Shown piece by piece: positions 27,901 through 33,910 of a stretch of 64,000 bases of DNA; the stretch's first letter is position 1, and the number at the start of each line of letters is the position of its first letter. The stretch lies in NCBI RefSeq assembly GCF_032854445.1, contig NC_088301.1, positions 18,301,223 to 18,365,222 on the forward strand, read 5' to 3'. Origin of the DNA: Liolophura sinensis (lineage: Eukaryota > Mollusca > Polyplacophora > Chitonida > Chitonidae). The notes under the pieces are model-generated. The model was given only the letters and a program-made list of their open reading frames with translations, was not told where the DNA came from and did no database searches. Both the position numbers and the translations under genes were made by a program.

Positions 27901-29426
27901 AGGGAGGGGTTAAGTTGCCGTGGCGTTTTTTTTTTTTTTTTCATCTCTAGTCATCTCCAATTATTGATCAAGCAAATATCAACATGTACATATGCAGCTA
28001 TATATACATAGACTGAGATAAACGTTCACCGCACCCTTTGTACAACAACTTGTCACGTAAAATGGCGTGACAAGCACTTTAACTTTCCATTTCTCAAAGC
28101 AACAAACAGCATTTTTACAATGTTGACCTCACAACGACGTGGTGAGCGGAAGTTCTATACCCACCAGCTGTGCGGAACTGTAGACTCTGTAGTTTTGTGT
28201 AGAATACGTAAACAACTAGAGTTGTGATTATAACTGCCATAATAAAACGCTTTATGAAAGCTCTGTACATGTTCCAGGGACGGACTAACAAACAGTGGAC
28301 TATTCTGCGCGGCCTCATTTGTACTGGAGAGACTGAAACTTGACCGAGACGTTAACATTCCTCAAGCCGTCAAACAAATGCGGGTGGCCAGGCCTCAGAT
28401 GATCACTGATTTGGTAAGAGGTTATTTTCTTTTTCTAGATTACGCATTTGCCAGTTCATCTGCCTTTGCAAATTCAGATGTGATTTAGGATCCAGGTCTT
28501 GATTGATAAATCATATTAAACAATTTGGTGAAAATCTTTGTCACCGTGTATGATCCACTGTTTGATGTCACCTCAGCAGAGTTCCATATAATTATATTCC
28601 TTTAATTCTATGTAAAATAAATGTGAATAAGAAGCCTAGCTTAATGCGGCCAAAAACCATAATTGCACATATAACACAATGACACCAGTTTCCATCTATG
28701 TGCTATAATACTCCACAAAACCCTGCTGTAAATTTCCTAGGCCGGGTCATTTCTAGATTCGAAATTTTCACTTGATGCAGATTTTTGGATGGCATTTATA
28801 TTATTTCTGGCATTTAGACCTTCAGAATTTGTTTAATGTAAGCTATACTGAGGTGAAGGGTCAATACCACTTTTTGTCTTTTACAAAAATGGTGGGGCTT
28901 CCGTGGTCGAATCGGTTAGTATGCCAGCACGACGTAATGACCCAGGAACTCCCTACCAATTCGATCTCTGTGAGTTCAAGTCCAGTGCATGCTGGCTTTC
29001 TCTCCGGCACGTGGGAAGTTCTGACAGCAACCTGCAGATGGTCGTGGGTATCCCCAAAGTTCTGACCCGTTTCCTTCCACCATAATGCTGGCCGCCGTCG
29101 TATAAGTGAAATGTTCTTGAGTACAGCGTAAAACATCAATGAAATAAATACATGAATACAAATGTAGTGTACATATCTGTAGGTATCGTGGAAATAAATA
29201 TCCTTAAGATATTTTGGGATTGTGACGATTACGTAACAATCAGTAAAAAAAATCATGCTAAAGATCCTTTTTGGATTGTAACGAATACTATGTGCATTAT
29301 GTTTATAAAGTTTGATTTTAGAGATACAAATAGCTTTGTTTTCTCTTACAGGATCAGTTCCAGTTCCTCCACCAGGTGGCGCTGGCATACCTGGAAACTT
29401 TCCACACCTATGCCAACTTCAAATAA
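3835..29426 (+). CDS. Receptor-type protein tyrosine phosphatase, EGF-like ectodomain, D1 active / D2 pseudophosphatase (21 exons, 5' partial)
   Basis: Spliced model: 3835-3978, 5713-5856, 11289-11426, 12260-12377, 13260-13363, 15451-15617, 17766-17853, 18662-18735, 19192-19228, 19667-19764, 20047-20172, 20914-21065, 22125-22260, 22579-22728, 23264-23363, 26246-26319, 27000-27134, 27297-27419, 27711-27859, 28278-28413, 29352-29426. All introns are GT-AG and phases agree, giving about 821 residues plus a missing N-terminus. Order: three 8-Cys EGF-like domains (residues 1-142), one TM segment (about 155-180), a juxtamembrane region, PTP D1 (about 255-530) and PTP D2 (about 555-821). D1 has [22 protein letters not shown] and a Q-loop. 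By family knowledge this is a plasma-membrane receptor that dephosphorylates phosphotyrosine. Ligand and pathway are not visible. The start codon and signal peptide were not located, and which EGF exons are really spliced in is inferred from phase. Confidence 0.88.
4547..4681 (+). pseudogene. Decayed EGF-like exon (copy A of duplication)
   Basis: After an acceptor-like ttttag the phase-1 frame reads CSSGLW, then TGA, then [11 protein letters not shown] and on to RERC. It is an EGF-like module whose Gly codon after the Trp has become a stop. The copy at 6414 carries the same TGA, so the lesion predates the duplication. The right edge is cut by the duplication junction. Confidence 0.6.
4682..6551 (+). 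repeat. Tandem segmental duplication, copy B
   Basis: Second copy of the block. It starts abruptly inside the last 40-odd bases of the MITE-like element seen complete at 2,469-3,005. It contains an extra segment of roughly 170 bp near 4,880-5,060 absent from copy A. A more diverged trace of the same block (AATCCAGCTAGT... motif) is seen near 7,400-7,480. Confidence 0.75.
5713..5856 (+). CDS. RPTP exon: EGF-like domain (copy B)
   Basis: A 144-nt phase 1-1 exon with the same borders as copy A (acceptor ttcaccag, donor gtgagtac). It is open, keeps all eight cysteines and differs from copy A at few residues, for example [14 protein letters not shown]. It can splice directly to the EGF exon at 11289, which also starts in phase 1. 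Confidence 0.75.
6414..6962 (+). pseudogene. EGF-like pseudo-exon array 1 (four units)
   Basis: Four tandem EGF-like units. Unit 1 (6414-6551) has the shared premature TGA and loses a Cys (TGT to CGT). Unit 2 (6565-6690) lacks two cysteines and its terminal Cys reads TGA. Unit 3 (6704-6829) is open with seven cysteines ([14 protein letters not shown]...GYTGERC). Unit 4 (6843-6962) has lost several cysteines. Units 2 and 3 are exactly 126 nt and are followed by 13-nt linkers (6552-6564, 6691-6703, 6830-6842), each starting GT and ending AG. Read straight through, every linker breaks the frame. Not included in the gene model. Confidence 0.6.
7081..7213 (-). mobile_element. tRNA-derived SINE family 1, truncated
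   Basis: Minus-strand 3' part (TTTA-rich tail, then ...gccgtactcaagaa... and ...acgacgtcggccagcatt...). Direct repeats flank it: caataatattgttatt ending near 7,079 and caataatatcgttatt from 7,215, one mismatch, which marks a target-site duplication. Confidence 0.75.
7514..7640. repeat. Imperfect long palindrome
   Basis: attaccgc...gttgaagtgttcaagcc and ...gatcacctggccg... pair with the region ending gcggtaac at about 7,639 (complement of ...gaacatctcagcc...). The arms are about 55-60 bp with several mismatches, consistent with an old foldback element. Confidence 0.45.
7641..8949. other. No gene recognised (intron or intergenic)
   Basis: Anonymous AT-rich sequence between the palindrome and the RT relic. 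No splice-flanked open segment with a domain signature was found. Confidence 0.55.
8950..9462 (+). pseudogene. Reverse transcriptase fragment (retroelement relic)
   Basis: The frame encodes [15 protein letters not shown], with the Y-x-D-D catalytic box of reverse transcriptases, then [11 protein letters not shown]...[27 protein letters not shown] and [14 protein letters not shown]. After 9,332 in-frame TAA and TGA interrupt a tail ([14 protein letters not shown]...[10 protein letters not shown]). The N-terminal fingers are missing. I recognise the pattern as an invertebrate retroelement RT but cannot place the clade. No regulatory link to gene 1 is evident. Confidence 0.7.
9690..10115 (+). 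repeat. Dispersed CGNGSCDYR module, copy 2, with conserved upstream flank
   Basis: About 430 bp that match, inverted, 13,690-14,150. From 9,951 an open frame starts [18 protein letters not shown], which looks like a signal peptide, followed by [17 protein letters not shown]. There is no in-frame ATG: the frame opens on GTG with a TGA at 9,933-9,935, while the nearby ATG (9,932) is in another frame that stops at 9,998-10,000. It may be a first-exon relic or part of a transposable element. Confidence 0.5.
10232..10345 (-). mobile_element. Chimeric SINE piece (family 1 body, family 2 head)
   Basis: Bases 10,232-10,305 match the middle of SINE family 1 (cacgaccatccgcaggttgctgg). They run directly into ggacgctctaccaactgtg, the reversed A-box region of the family 2 tRNA head seen at 49,500. 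Confidence 0.6.
10381..11185 (+). pseudogene. EGF-like pseudo-exon array 2 (about six units)
   Basis: This begins after a good acceptor (ttttggttccag) with [10 protein letters not shown]. Units recur about every 136-141 bp. Unit 1 contains a long G run that inflates a glycine stretch. Unit 2 has two extra bases (TG repeated) that shift the frame. Unit 3 has a TGA and lost cysteines. Unit 4 (about 10,791-10,915) is intact ([11 protein letters not shown]...GYTGERC). Units 5 and 6 are decayed. Thirteen-nt linkers lie at 10641-10653 (GA start), 10916-10928 and 11053-11065, and a 12-nt one at 10779-10790. Units 2/4 and 3/6 pair as closest relatives, suggesting two-unit duplications. Confidence 0.6.
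11289..11426 (+). CDS. RPTP exon: membrane-proximal EGF-like domain
   Basis: A 138-nt phase 1-1 exon after acceptor cattcccag and before donor gtatata. It encodes an 8-cysteine module ([10 protein letters not shown]...CGQC...GWLGDLC). Unlike the decayed units just upstream it has no defects, and it joins in phase to the transmembrane exon, so it is probably the last extracellular domain. Confidence 0.8.
11625..12225. repeat. Dispersed repeat family D, one long and one partial copy
   Basis: 11,625-11,970 (caccatggcttaag-like, atttattagacgtcact, cagaattactaatacgatg) and 11,990-12,225 (aacagcgacgacagcgtgat, ggtcatacgt, cctcctgtcagtt) align with 31,085-31,430. Non-coding, between the last EGF exon and the TM exon. 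Confidence 0.6.
12260..12377 (+). CDS. RPTP exon: transmembrane segment
   Basis: A 118-nt exon, phase 1 in and phase 2 out. After a short Thr/Pro-rich stalk it encodes [19 protein letters not shown] then FFII and a basic stop-transfer start (RR). This is a typical single-pass type I membrane anchor, with a G-rich stretch at its outer end. Confidence 0.85.
12855..13108 (-). mobile_element. tRNA-derived SINE family 1, near full length
   Basis: About 254 bp on the minus strand, from the TTTATTT tail to the tRNA-like head (reverse complement of ...gacttgaactcaccgcg... for the B box and gttag...gggct for the A box). A perfect 11-bp target-site duplication, tcttcatttta, lies at 12844-12854 and 13109-13119. 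It sits in the intron after the transmembrane exon. Confidence 0.85.
13260..13363 (+). CDS. RPTP exon: basic juxtamembrane segment
   Basis: A 104-nt exon (phase 2 to 1) after acceptor ttgacag. It begins with a run of arginines (RRRG) directly following the membrane segment, then QKDPDAEL and a polar, proline-containing tail. There is no known domain. The place fits the cytoplasmic juxtamembrane region. Confidence 0.7.
13690..14150 (-). repeat. Dispersed CGNGSCDYR module, copy 3 (inverted)
   Basis: Minus-strand copy of the 9,690-10,115 block. The frame from about 13,865 downward again reads a hydrophobic leader ([16 protein letters not shown]) and then [19 protein letters not shown]. As in copy 2, the only nearby ATG is out of frame. 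It lies inside the gene 1 intron between 13,363 and 15,451, on the opposite strand. Confidence 0.55.
14175..14795. repeat. Imperfect tandem repeat, 30-36 bp theme
   Basis: A theme like tttgatatcactacatatga plus actggatgg recurs about 17-18 times over 620 bp with much drift. It produces long shadow frames on the minus strand that are not genes. In the gene 1 intron before 15,451. Confidence 0.65.
14815..14940 (+). mobile_element. SINE family 2-like fragment
   Basis: ggatatggactcgcccagcc, cacaagg, acacacctaatgactcgtcg: the same order as at 48,950. Truncated before the terminal part. Confidence 0.4.
15451..15617 (+). CDS. RPTP exon: acidic linker and start of PTP D1
   Basis: A 167-nt exon (phase 1 to 0) after acceptor ctacatacag. 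It opens with an acidic run ([12 protein letters not shown]), then GFVNPGA, then the PTP entry sequence PVEEFRRYM...GFKAEFE, typical of the helical lead-in of receptor PTP D1 domains. Donor GAG|gtagac. Confidence 0.85.
15698..15800 (+). pseudogene. Short reverse-transcriptase tail remnant
   Basis: The bases resemble 9,295-9,375: a DDFN..RH-like stretch followed by a GYSIK-like stretch (ggatattccatcaaa), with several lesions. It lies 80 bp downstream of the gene 1 exon ending at 15,617. Confidence 0.4.
15801..17765. other. Gene 1 intron sequence
   Basis: Rest of the intron between the acidic-linker exon and the first D1 core exon. Apart from the possible SINE at 16,385 it holds nothing I can name. 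Confidence 0.6.
16385..16735 (-). mobile_element. Possible tRNA-derived SINE, third type
   Basis: On the minus strand, tagcccaacgagagtgtc resembles an A box and ccggggtcgattccccgcc, about 75 bases later, is a good B box. The rest down to 16,385 is anonymous. Single copy in this window, so the family call is weak. Confidence 0.35.
17766..17853 (+). CDS. RPTP D1 exon: pTyr-recognition loop region
   Basis: An 88-nt exon (phase 0 to 1) after acceptor tttgctgcag. It encodes [14 protein letters not shown], the D1 substrate-recognition loop. The canonical K-N-R-Y motif reads K-S-R-Y here, a conservative change. It continues in frame into YDHSRV of the next exon. Confidence 0.85.
18662..18735 (+). 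CDS. RPTP D1 exon: YDHSRV / DYINA
   Basis: A 74-nt exon (phase 1 to 0). It encodes YDHSRVHL...[11 protein letters not shown], the hallmark strand region of PTP catalytic domains. Acceptor acatttttcag, donor gtgagtat. Confidence 0.9.
18905..19130 (-). mobile_element. SINE family 2 body fragment
   Basis: Shares gtttccttgctctaacctct, cagtgctgaacgccaagtga and ggcagcaaaaagtaccatt with the copy at 58,976. Tail and head are not visible. Intron between the D1 exons at 18,735 and 19,192. Confidence 0.5.
19192..19228 (+). CDS. RPTP D1 micro-exon: [13 protein letters not shown]
   Basis: A 37-nt exon (phase 0 to 1) after acceptor tatttacag and before donor gtaagcac. It encodes the G-Y-x-x-P-x-x-Y-I-A-x-Q-G segment found in nearly all PTP domains. 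It is easy to miss because of its size. Confidence 0.88.
19667..19764 (+). CDS. RPTP D1 exon: FMRMIWEQ...VVMVTNLVE
   Basis: A 98-nt exon (phase 1 to 0). It encodes GPT...EFMRMIWEQ and [10 protein letters not shown], a conserved core strand of PTP domains. Acceptor attcttacag, donor gtgggg. Confidence 0.9.
20047..20172 (+). CDS. RPTP D1 exon: KCxxYWP region
   Basis: A 126-nt exon, phase 0-0. It encodes [20 protein letters not shown] and a strand ending in LKHLK. The acceptor gcatag was preferred over an AG six bases downstream because it keeps the spacing usual between the V-E and K-C-x-x-Y-W-P positions. Confidence 0.88.
20432..20585 (-). mobile_element. SINE family 1, truncated
   Basis: TTTA tail followed by gccgtactcaagaattttcc, an aaccggacagagctc segment and cccacgaccatccgc, diverged and lacking the tRNA head. 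Intronic in gene 1. Confidence 0.7.
20914..21065 (+). CDS. RPTP D1 exon: WPD loop and HC of the active site
   Basis: A 152-nt exon (phase 0 to 2) after acceptor gattttag. It contains the general-acid loop [10 protein letters not shown] with its aspartate and ends in GPIVVHC, the start of the PTP signature. The active site is thus split by an intron after the catalytic cysteine, as is common in receptor PTPs. Confidence 0.9.
21150..21795. repeat. Intronic repeat family E
   Basis: ctctccgtccgtctatctgt at the left, then repeated themes of gaattgaaac, gtgacaaattacaaa or gacaagttacagat, and aaaattgtgg/aaatgatggccgtttt. The same themes recur at 30,480-30,840. Non-coding, within the intron that splits the D1 signature. 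Confidence 0.5.
22125..22260 (+). CDS. RPTP D1 exon: SAGIGRTG signature
   Basis: A 136-nt exon (phase 2 to 0) after acceptor ccgttacag. It completes the intact signature [10 protein letters not shown] with Cys and Arg both present, followed by [13 protein letters not shown], the lead into the Q-loop. D1 is therefore predicted to be catalytically competent. Confidence 0.92.
22579..22728 (+). CDS. RPTP exon: end of D1 and D1-D2 linker
   Basis: A 150-nt phase 0-0 exon. It starts [14 protein letters not shown], the Q-loop helix that closes D1, then a hydrophilic linker, and ends in IAEQFQ. Acceptor aatgctccag, donor gtaacag. Confidence 0.88.
22797..22942. mobile_element. MITE with CAGTTTCACAAAG terminal repeats, copy 1
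   Basis: Left ccagtttcacaaag (22,805-22,818), right ctttgtgaaactgggccc (22,923-22,940), with further internal pairing (cgtacaaaatatcgtacg). About 145 bp, non-coding. The same family occurs at 43,097. Confidence 0.7.
23264..23363 (+). CDS. RPTP D2 exon: KNR entry
   Basis: A 100-nt exon (phase 0 to 1) after acceptor cgccacag. It encodes [17 protein letters not shown], the D2 equivalent of the recognition-loop entry. The following intron of about 2.9 kb carries a repeat with terminal hairpins and two SINE pieces. Confidence 0.85.
23412..24803. mobile_element. Repeat element with a hairpin near each end
   Basis: The left end has an AATAAT run, then ggatctgcgaatagcagatcc (8-bp stem) and the palindrome ccgggatcccgg. 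The right end has an AATAATAAT run, then gggatcccgttc/gaacgggatccc (12-bp stem at about 24,771-24,799) followed by CTAA. Terminal hairpins next to CTRR-like ends recall Helitron-type elements, but no Rep/helicase coding is visible. Intronic in gene 1. Confidence 0.4.
24862..24990 (+). mobile_element. SINE family 1-like 3' part
   Basis: Plus-strand remnant (ggtcgtggttttccctgtgc, ccgtcgtataagtgac, gagcacggcgttaaaatc) with an A-rich tail. Diverged. Confidence 0.6.
25438..25545 (-). mobile_element. SINE family 1, 3' end
   Basis: TTTA tail, tgattggaattttacgctgt, acgacggcggccagcattat and ggggaaaccgggca: about 108 bp of the 3' end only. Intronic in gene 1. Confidence 0.7.
26246..26319 (+). CDS. RPTP D2 exon: RPYLS...NYINAVFL
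   Basis: A 74-nt exon (phase 1 to 0). It encodes [11 protein letters not shown] and [10 protein letters not shown], the D2 counterpart of the D1 exon at 18662, which has the same length and phase, as expected for ancient domain duplication. Confidence 0.87.
26398..26500 (+). mobile_element. Diverged SINE-like 3' part
   Basis: Contains ctccggtttcttccatccac, gaccgccgtcgtgtgag and cgtgagtatgtcgttaaacc, the same order as the family 1 3' region but with many changes. Confidence 0.4.
27000..27134 (+). CDS. RPTP D2 exon: FIITHTPL...DFWRLIYDH
   Basis: A 135-nt phase 0-0 exon after acceptor gcctgaag. It encodes [19 protein letters not shown] then [12 protein letters not shown], a strongly conserved D2 core. 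It corresponds to two exons in D1 (19192 and 19667). Confidence 0.88.
27297..27419 (+). CDS. RPTP D2 exon: YW...FDVKC core strands
   Basis: A 123-nt phase 0-0 exon between acceptor ttccttcag and donor gtatgtgt. It encodes a sequence with [16 protein letters not shown], matching the position of K-C-x-x-Y-W-P in D1 but diverged, as is usual for D2 domains. Confidence 0.83.
27711..27859 (+). CDS. RPTP D2 exon: degenerate WPD loop and HC
   Basis: A 149-nt exon (phase 0 to 2). Where D1 has AWPDHGAP, D2 reads [12 protein letters not shown], so the general-acid aspartate is absent. The exon ends QPILVHC, with the active-site cysteine kept. Its lengths and phases mirror the D1 exon at 20914. Confidence 0.88.
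28278..28413 (+). CDS. RPTP D2 exon: altered signature [10 protein letters not shown]
   Basis: A 136-nt exon (phase 2 to 0). The signature reads [10 protein letters not shown]: the cysteine remains, but the position six residues on, normally the phosphate-binding arginine of C-x5-R, is asparagine. The rest ([12 protein letters not shown], ending in QMITDL) is conserved. D2 is predicted to be inactive but folded. Confidence 0.9.
28893..29155 (+). mobile_element. SINE family 1, near full length
   Basis: tRNA-like head (ttccgtggtcgaatcggtta A-box region, gtgagttcaagtcc B box), body and AATAAATA-type tail. Flanks tacaaaaatg and tacaaatg suggest an imperfect target-site duplication. In the last intron of gene 1. 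Confidence 0.8.
29352..29426 (+). CDS. RPTP terminal coding exon with stop
   Basis: Seventy-five nt from acceptor ttctcttacag. It encodes [17 protein letters not shown], the D2 closing helix, then a short tail and TAA at 29424-29426. No AATAAA is obvious in the following 300 bases, so the 3' UTR end is undefined. Confidence 0.9.
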   Translation, partial: DQFQFLHQVALAYLETFHTYANFK

Positions 29427-29756
29427 TTTTATGGAAGTTTGCAGTGTCATCTCCATCATAAGAGCAACAGAAAGTTAGTGCTTTCATAATTTATTGGATA
29501 TTCCTTTTTTTGCATCAATTTTATTATTCCGCTTGTGCCTTGTGTTTTACATGATGAAGTTATTACTTAGATTAGGAATTTGGTTACATCAACAAGAGCA
29601 TAATCACAATAGATAATGCTATAAACATTAATGTCGTCTTGCATGGTGGATCATGGTGAACATGAATAGACCACGTTGAAAAATAGGCTGTCAAACACAT
29701 GACTGACCAGCACATGGAGCCGCTTAAAGAGCTGCTTATCACAACTAACTGTCCGT

Positions 29757-30396
29757 CTGTATGTATGTATGTCTGTATGTATGCATGCATGTATGTATGT
29801 ATGTATGTATGTATGTATGTGTGTATGTGTGTATGTATGTGTGTGTATGTATGTATGTATGTATGTGTGCATGTATGTATGTATGTGTGCGTGTATGTAT
29901 GTATGTATGTATGTGTGTATGTATGTGTGTATGTGTGTATGTATGTGTGTATGTATGTGTGTATGTGTGTATGTATGTGTGTGTATGTATGTATGTATGT
30001 ATATGTGCATGTATGTATATAAGTATGTGTTCATGTGTGCATGTATGTATGTATGTGTGTATGTATGTGTGTATGTATGTGTGTATGTATATGTGTATGT
30101 ATGTATATGTGTATGTATGCATGTATGTATGTATGTATGTGTGTATGTATGTGTGTATGTGTGCATGTGTGTATGTATGTGTGCATGTATGTATGTATGT
30201 ATGTATGTATGTATGTATGTATGTATGTATGTATGTATGTATGTATGTGTGCATGTATGTGTGTATTTGTGTGTGTGTGTGTATGCATGTGTGTGTGTGT
30301 GTATGTGTGTATGCATGTGTGTATGTATGCATGTGTTTGTGTGCATGTATACATGTGTGTATGTATGTATGTATGTATGTATGTATGTATGTATGT
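29757..30396. repeat. TGTA/TGTG microsatellite, about 640 bp
   Basis: Long run of TGTA with TGTG and GCATG variants. It ends at gcttggagtttaacgtcga (30,391-30,415), the terminal sequence of SINE family 2. All six-frame reads are low-complexity (YVCM, THTYIH) and are not genes. Confidence 0.9.
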
Positions 30397-30479
30397 ATGC
30401 TTGGAGTTTAACGTCGAACAGAAAGACTCTATGTAAACGTCATTCATATCATGTTACGGATTTTCTTTTCAAAACGGTT

Positions 30480-30840
30480 CAGAATTGGAAATTGGTACAT
30501 GTCTTCACAATAATACATTACAGATCAAGTTCGAGTTTCGATCCCTTGTCCAGCCTGGACAAAATTATGACTGTTTTGTCCAAATGTGGCCTTTTCAGGG
30601 CTATTTCTTCAAAATGGTTCATCGAATTAAATTGCTCAGTAGCTTGGTACATGACTCCTCTCTGATGACGTACGGGTGATACTTCGTATTCGATGTGTGA
30701 GCTGCTTCGTTCATTTTCATCAAAATTATGGCCCTTTGTGTCCTATTTTTGGATATTTTAAAGTTTTCTTTTTCAAAATGGTTGCGTTGAATTGAAACTT
30801 TACCGTGACAAGTTACAGATCAAGTTTGAATGATGGGTTA
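30480..30840. repeat. Repeat family E, second copy
   Basis: gaattaaattgctcagtagc, aaaattatggccctttgtg, gaattgaaactttaccgtga and caagttacagatcaagtttg parallel 21,400-21,720. No open frame of note. Confidence 0.5.
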
Positions 30841-31084
30841 TTTGTTTACATTAACAATGCAATTATGTGGATGGTCAAACCGGTAAGGGACATATATACT
30901 TTTCCCAATACCTCCAGTATGCTTGTTTTGTATGCAGCTAAATCAGATGCCCAATAAGCTAGACAGCTATTTCCAGCGACATGTTAGGAGACTTTTGCAT
31001 ATTCTTCAACATTAGAGACTTATGTGATAGCCCAGTTGTAGTTTTTATGTGTATTTTTCTTATATTTTCGACATGAAACAATGC

Positions 31085-31430
31085 TCAAGCCCATGTAAAT
31101 GTAATGAAGACGTACAGTATGGAGAGAGAAAACAGATCAGTGACGACAGCGTGGTAGTTTTCAAATGGTGACACGTGACCGATGAAATATGGCCTCTTGT
31201 CAATTTACCTCAGTTAGGGTTTTATTCTAACTGTTCCCAAAAATGCTTCAATGGTAGAAAATCATAAACCTGTAGCACCATGGCTTAAGCAGAATTAGGT
31301 TAAAAAATGCAGTGATGTTAATTGCAATTTATCAGACGTCACTGATCCAGAATTACTCAAAATGCATTGGTGTTATCACATTTAACACACAATAACATTA
31401 AAACAATAAAAATCTCATGTGTAGCAAAGA
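31085..31430. repeat. Dispersed repeat family D, distant copy
   Basis: Shares cagtgacgacagcgtggtag, ggcctcttgtcaatttacct, caccatggcttaagcagaat and tatcagacgtcactgatcca with the copies at 11,625-12,225. No coding frame. Confidence 0.6.
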
Positions 31431-32404
31431 CCCGCAATGAATGCAAGGAGTTGTGAATAACGCAGCGTGTGTGACTATCGATGGTTACAGTGATTTAACG
31501 TCGTCTCACGTGTGTTAGTGCCACAGACAAAGAAATGCTGGTCTCTGTCGAAAACGGCTATATCTCGGCTAATAATATTTTCAATCACACTGAAGTTGTT
31601 TTTGTGGACCTGATTAAATACCGTGTATGCAGTCGTGGCGCTTTGTTCAAAGAACCTGTTCAGCGACAGTTTTCAGGGGTTGTGGTTTCAACAAATGCTT
31701 TTTACATTCATGATAATGTGTCTCTGCACTTTACTACTTATGTGTAACAAGGAAGTGAAATAAGCCCGGGTGAACTCTTTTTGTTAATTGTCATAATTTT
31801 TTATTGTTAAGTAATAAAAAAAACATTTAAATCGATCGTGTAGTTTACACTTTTTTCAGGGCCTTATGGCCAGAAGTCATAAGTGATGTGTATACGACAT
31901 TACATGTGTATTTCCTTGATTTGTGTTATGCTTACACATTTAATCACTCAAGAAAAGGGGATCGAGTGTATTGAATGCGTTGGATTAAAGTTCTGTAAAT
32001 TTGGAGGCCACTTCGTATCTTACAGCGTGTGTGCACATGTAAATCAGAGTGGACTGAGTTGGGCCAAAACCAGAATACCACATTGACTGTTGACTGTAAA
32101 ATTCAAATTCTAAAATATCTGTGGCGCTCTTTGCCTGTTAGAACCAGGCACAGACAAGGGTATACAATATCAAAAATGCGATGCAAAGAAGCAGAAATGT
32201 TAATAAACCATAGGCAACCTTGTGCTCAAAAAGTGCAAATATCCTACAAATTTATTTAATTGTTTACATCACAAGAAATCCTGCTATCAGTTTTAGCCAT
32301 ACTGGATGAAATCAGCGAATTATTTTGTGCAACAAGATGTTCCTTATGGATGTACAGCTTCTGGGTTTATTCAAACGACAAATGATGAAAAGTTATGACT
32401 TCAT

Positions 32405-32580
32405 AAAAATTTATTTATTTATTTTATTGGTGTTTTACACCGTACTCGGGAATATGTCACTTATACGAAGGAGGCCAGCATTATGGTGGGAGGTAAAAGG
32501 GCAGAACCCGGGTGAAGCTCACGACCATTCGCAGGTTACTGGCAGACCGTCCCACGTATGGAGAGGAAGCTAGCAAGCAC
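32405..32580 (-). mobile_element. SINE family 1, truncated
   Basis: TTTA tail, ggtgttttacaccgtactcg, aggccagcattatggtggg and ccgtcccacgtatggagagg. The tRNA head is missing. Confidence 0.7.
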
Positions 32581-33439
32581 TTGATAACGTTAGTATCTAT
32601 ATTCAAGGGACGTGTGATTAAACCTAACAATTGTACATCCATCAGGAACATCTTGTTAGTGTGTTTTCCTCACTAACTTCTAAATTACACTGACAGCATA
32701 TTTTTTTGGTGGTCTCTGCGAGCAAAAGAAATGCACCTGATCTAAGAGAGGATAAAGCACTGGGATTAGGGGAACAATTTATGTTTTTTTGAATTACGAC
32801 ACGAAAAGTTTTCGGAAACGACTGGTGGTTTTTGCAGTTTTTTTAACTGTTCTCGATAACTGTAAAGGAAGATAGCTGTTTCACAGACTACCTGCCTGCC
32901 AAAGACAGTAGATGGCAAGTTACGACGCCTGCCTAGACACAGGCGACCTATAACTTTGTTAACTGCGACTTCATTGCTGCCTTGGACAGGGAATTTGAGG
33001 ATTCGCCCGCTCTTACTGTTTGTGGTGTGTGCATGGGAGTCAATACAGTCTAACAGTTAAGTTTGTTGAACACTTTTCTTTAACCATGTATTATGTTTTG
33101 CATATCTCTACGTCAGACGTGGGGAAGATCGTCATTAACGATTTACGATTCCCTCTATCCACAAAACAGCCAATCGAAGAATTGTTGAGCATGAGTCAAG
33201 TAGCAATTTGCTAAATAAAAATAATTATGGACAAACTTCCATGTTCTATTTAAACAGCCTTAAACAGCCTCTGATTCGTGAAGAACAAAAAGGATTACTT
33301 TTACTTGAATTTCATATGTTGAGAATAATTCTGATTTATGATGTCATATGCTTCAAACCAGAGAAAACTATATTGTTTTTTTGTTACCGTTCGCTTCTGG
33401 GGAATTAGTAACTTGCCAAAAGTCGGCGGTTTATTGAGT

Positions 33440-33560
33440 CCTCTCCAAATGTCTCCACCCATTAAACCGACCTGCAACGTATCAGTGAAAAATTCTTGAG
33501 TATGACGCTAACCAACGCTCAAATAAATAAATCAATCAATCAGTCAATAAATAAAAAAAA
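33440..33560 (+). mobile_element. SINE-like 3' end
   Basis: gtgaaaaattcttgagtatg, then an ACGCT...CAAATAAATAAATCAATC tail, resembling the end of family 1. Short and diverged. Confidence 0.4.
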
Positions 33561-33602
33561 AGCTAGGTCACATATTTCATCAAAAAGTAAGATAGATCAA
33601 AA

Positions 33603-33910
33603 GCTAAACCACAAACATAGCATTCTGAAGCCTTGTTTGGCGTTCCCCGCTTCATACACGTCTGCTAAACCACAAACACAGCATCCAGAAGCCCTGCTCG
33701 GCGTTCCCCGCTTCATACACGTCTATCAGCTATACCACAAACACAGCATTCAGCCCTGCTCGGCGTTCCCCGCTTCATACACGTCTATCTGCTATACCAC
33801 AAACACAGCATTCAGAAGCCCCGCTCGGCGTTCCCCACTTCATACACGTCTATCTGCTAAACCACAAACGCAGCATTCAGAAGCCCTGCTCAGCGTTCCC
33901 CGTTTCAACC
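33603..33910. repeat. Minisatellite, about 61-64 bp x 5
   Basis: Unit theme ccacaaacacagcattcaga, agccctgctcggcgttcccc, gcttcatacacgtctatctg. Copies start near 33,608, 33,669, 33,734, 33,797 and 33,860. The third has a short deletion. Confidence 0.8.

Noticed and set aside
28861-29388. 175-codon minus-strand open frame over the last gene 1 intron
   Set aside because: It reads through a SINE family 1 copy in antisense and then through the real terminal exon; a shadow frame.
29651-30665. Long open frames on both strands (up to 298 codons)
   Set aside because: They are translations of the TGTA/TGTG microsatellite (YVCM and THTYIH runs) with short unique ends; not genes.
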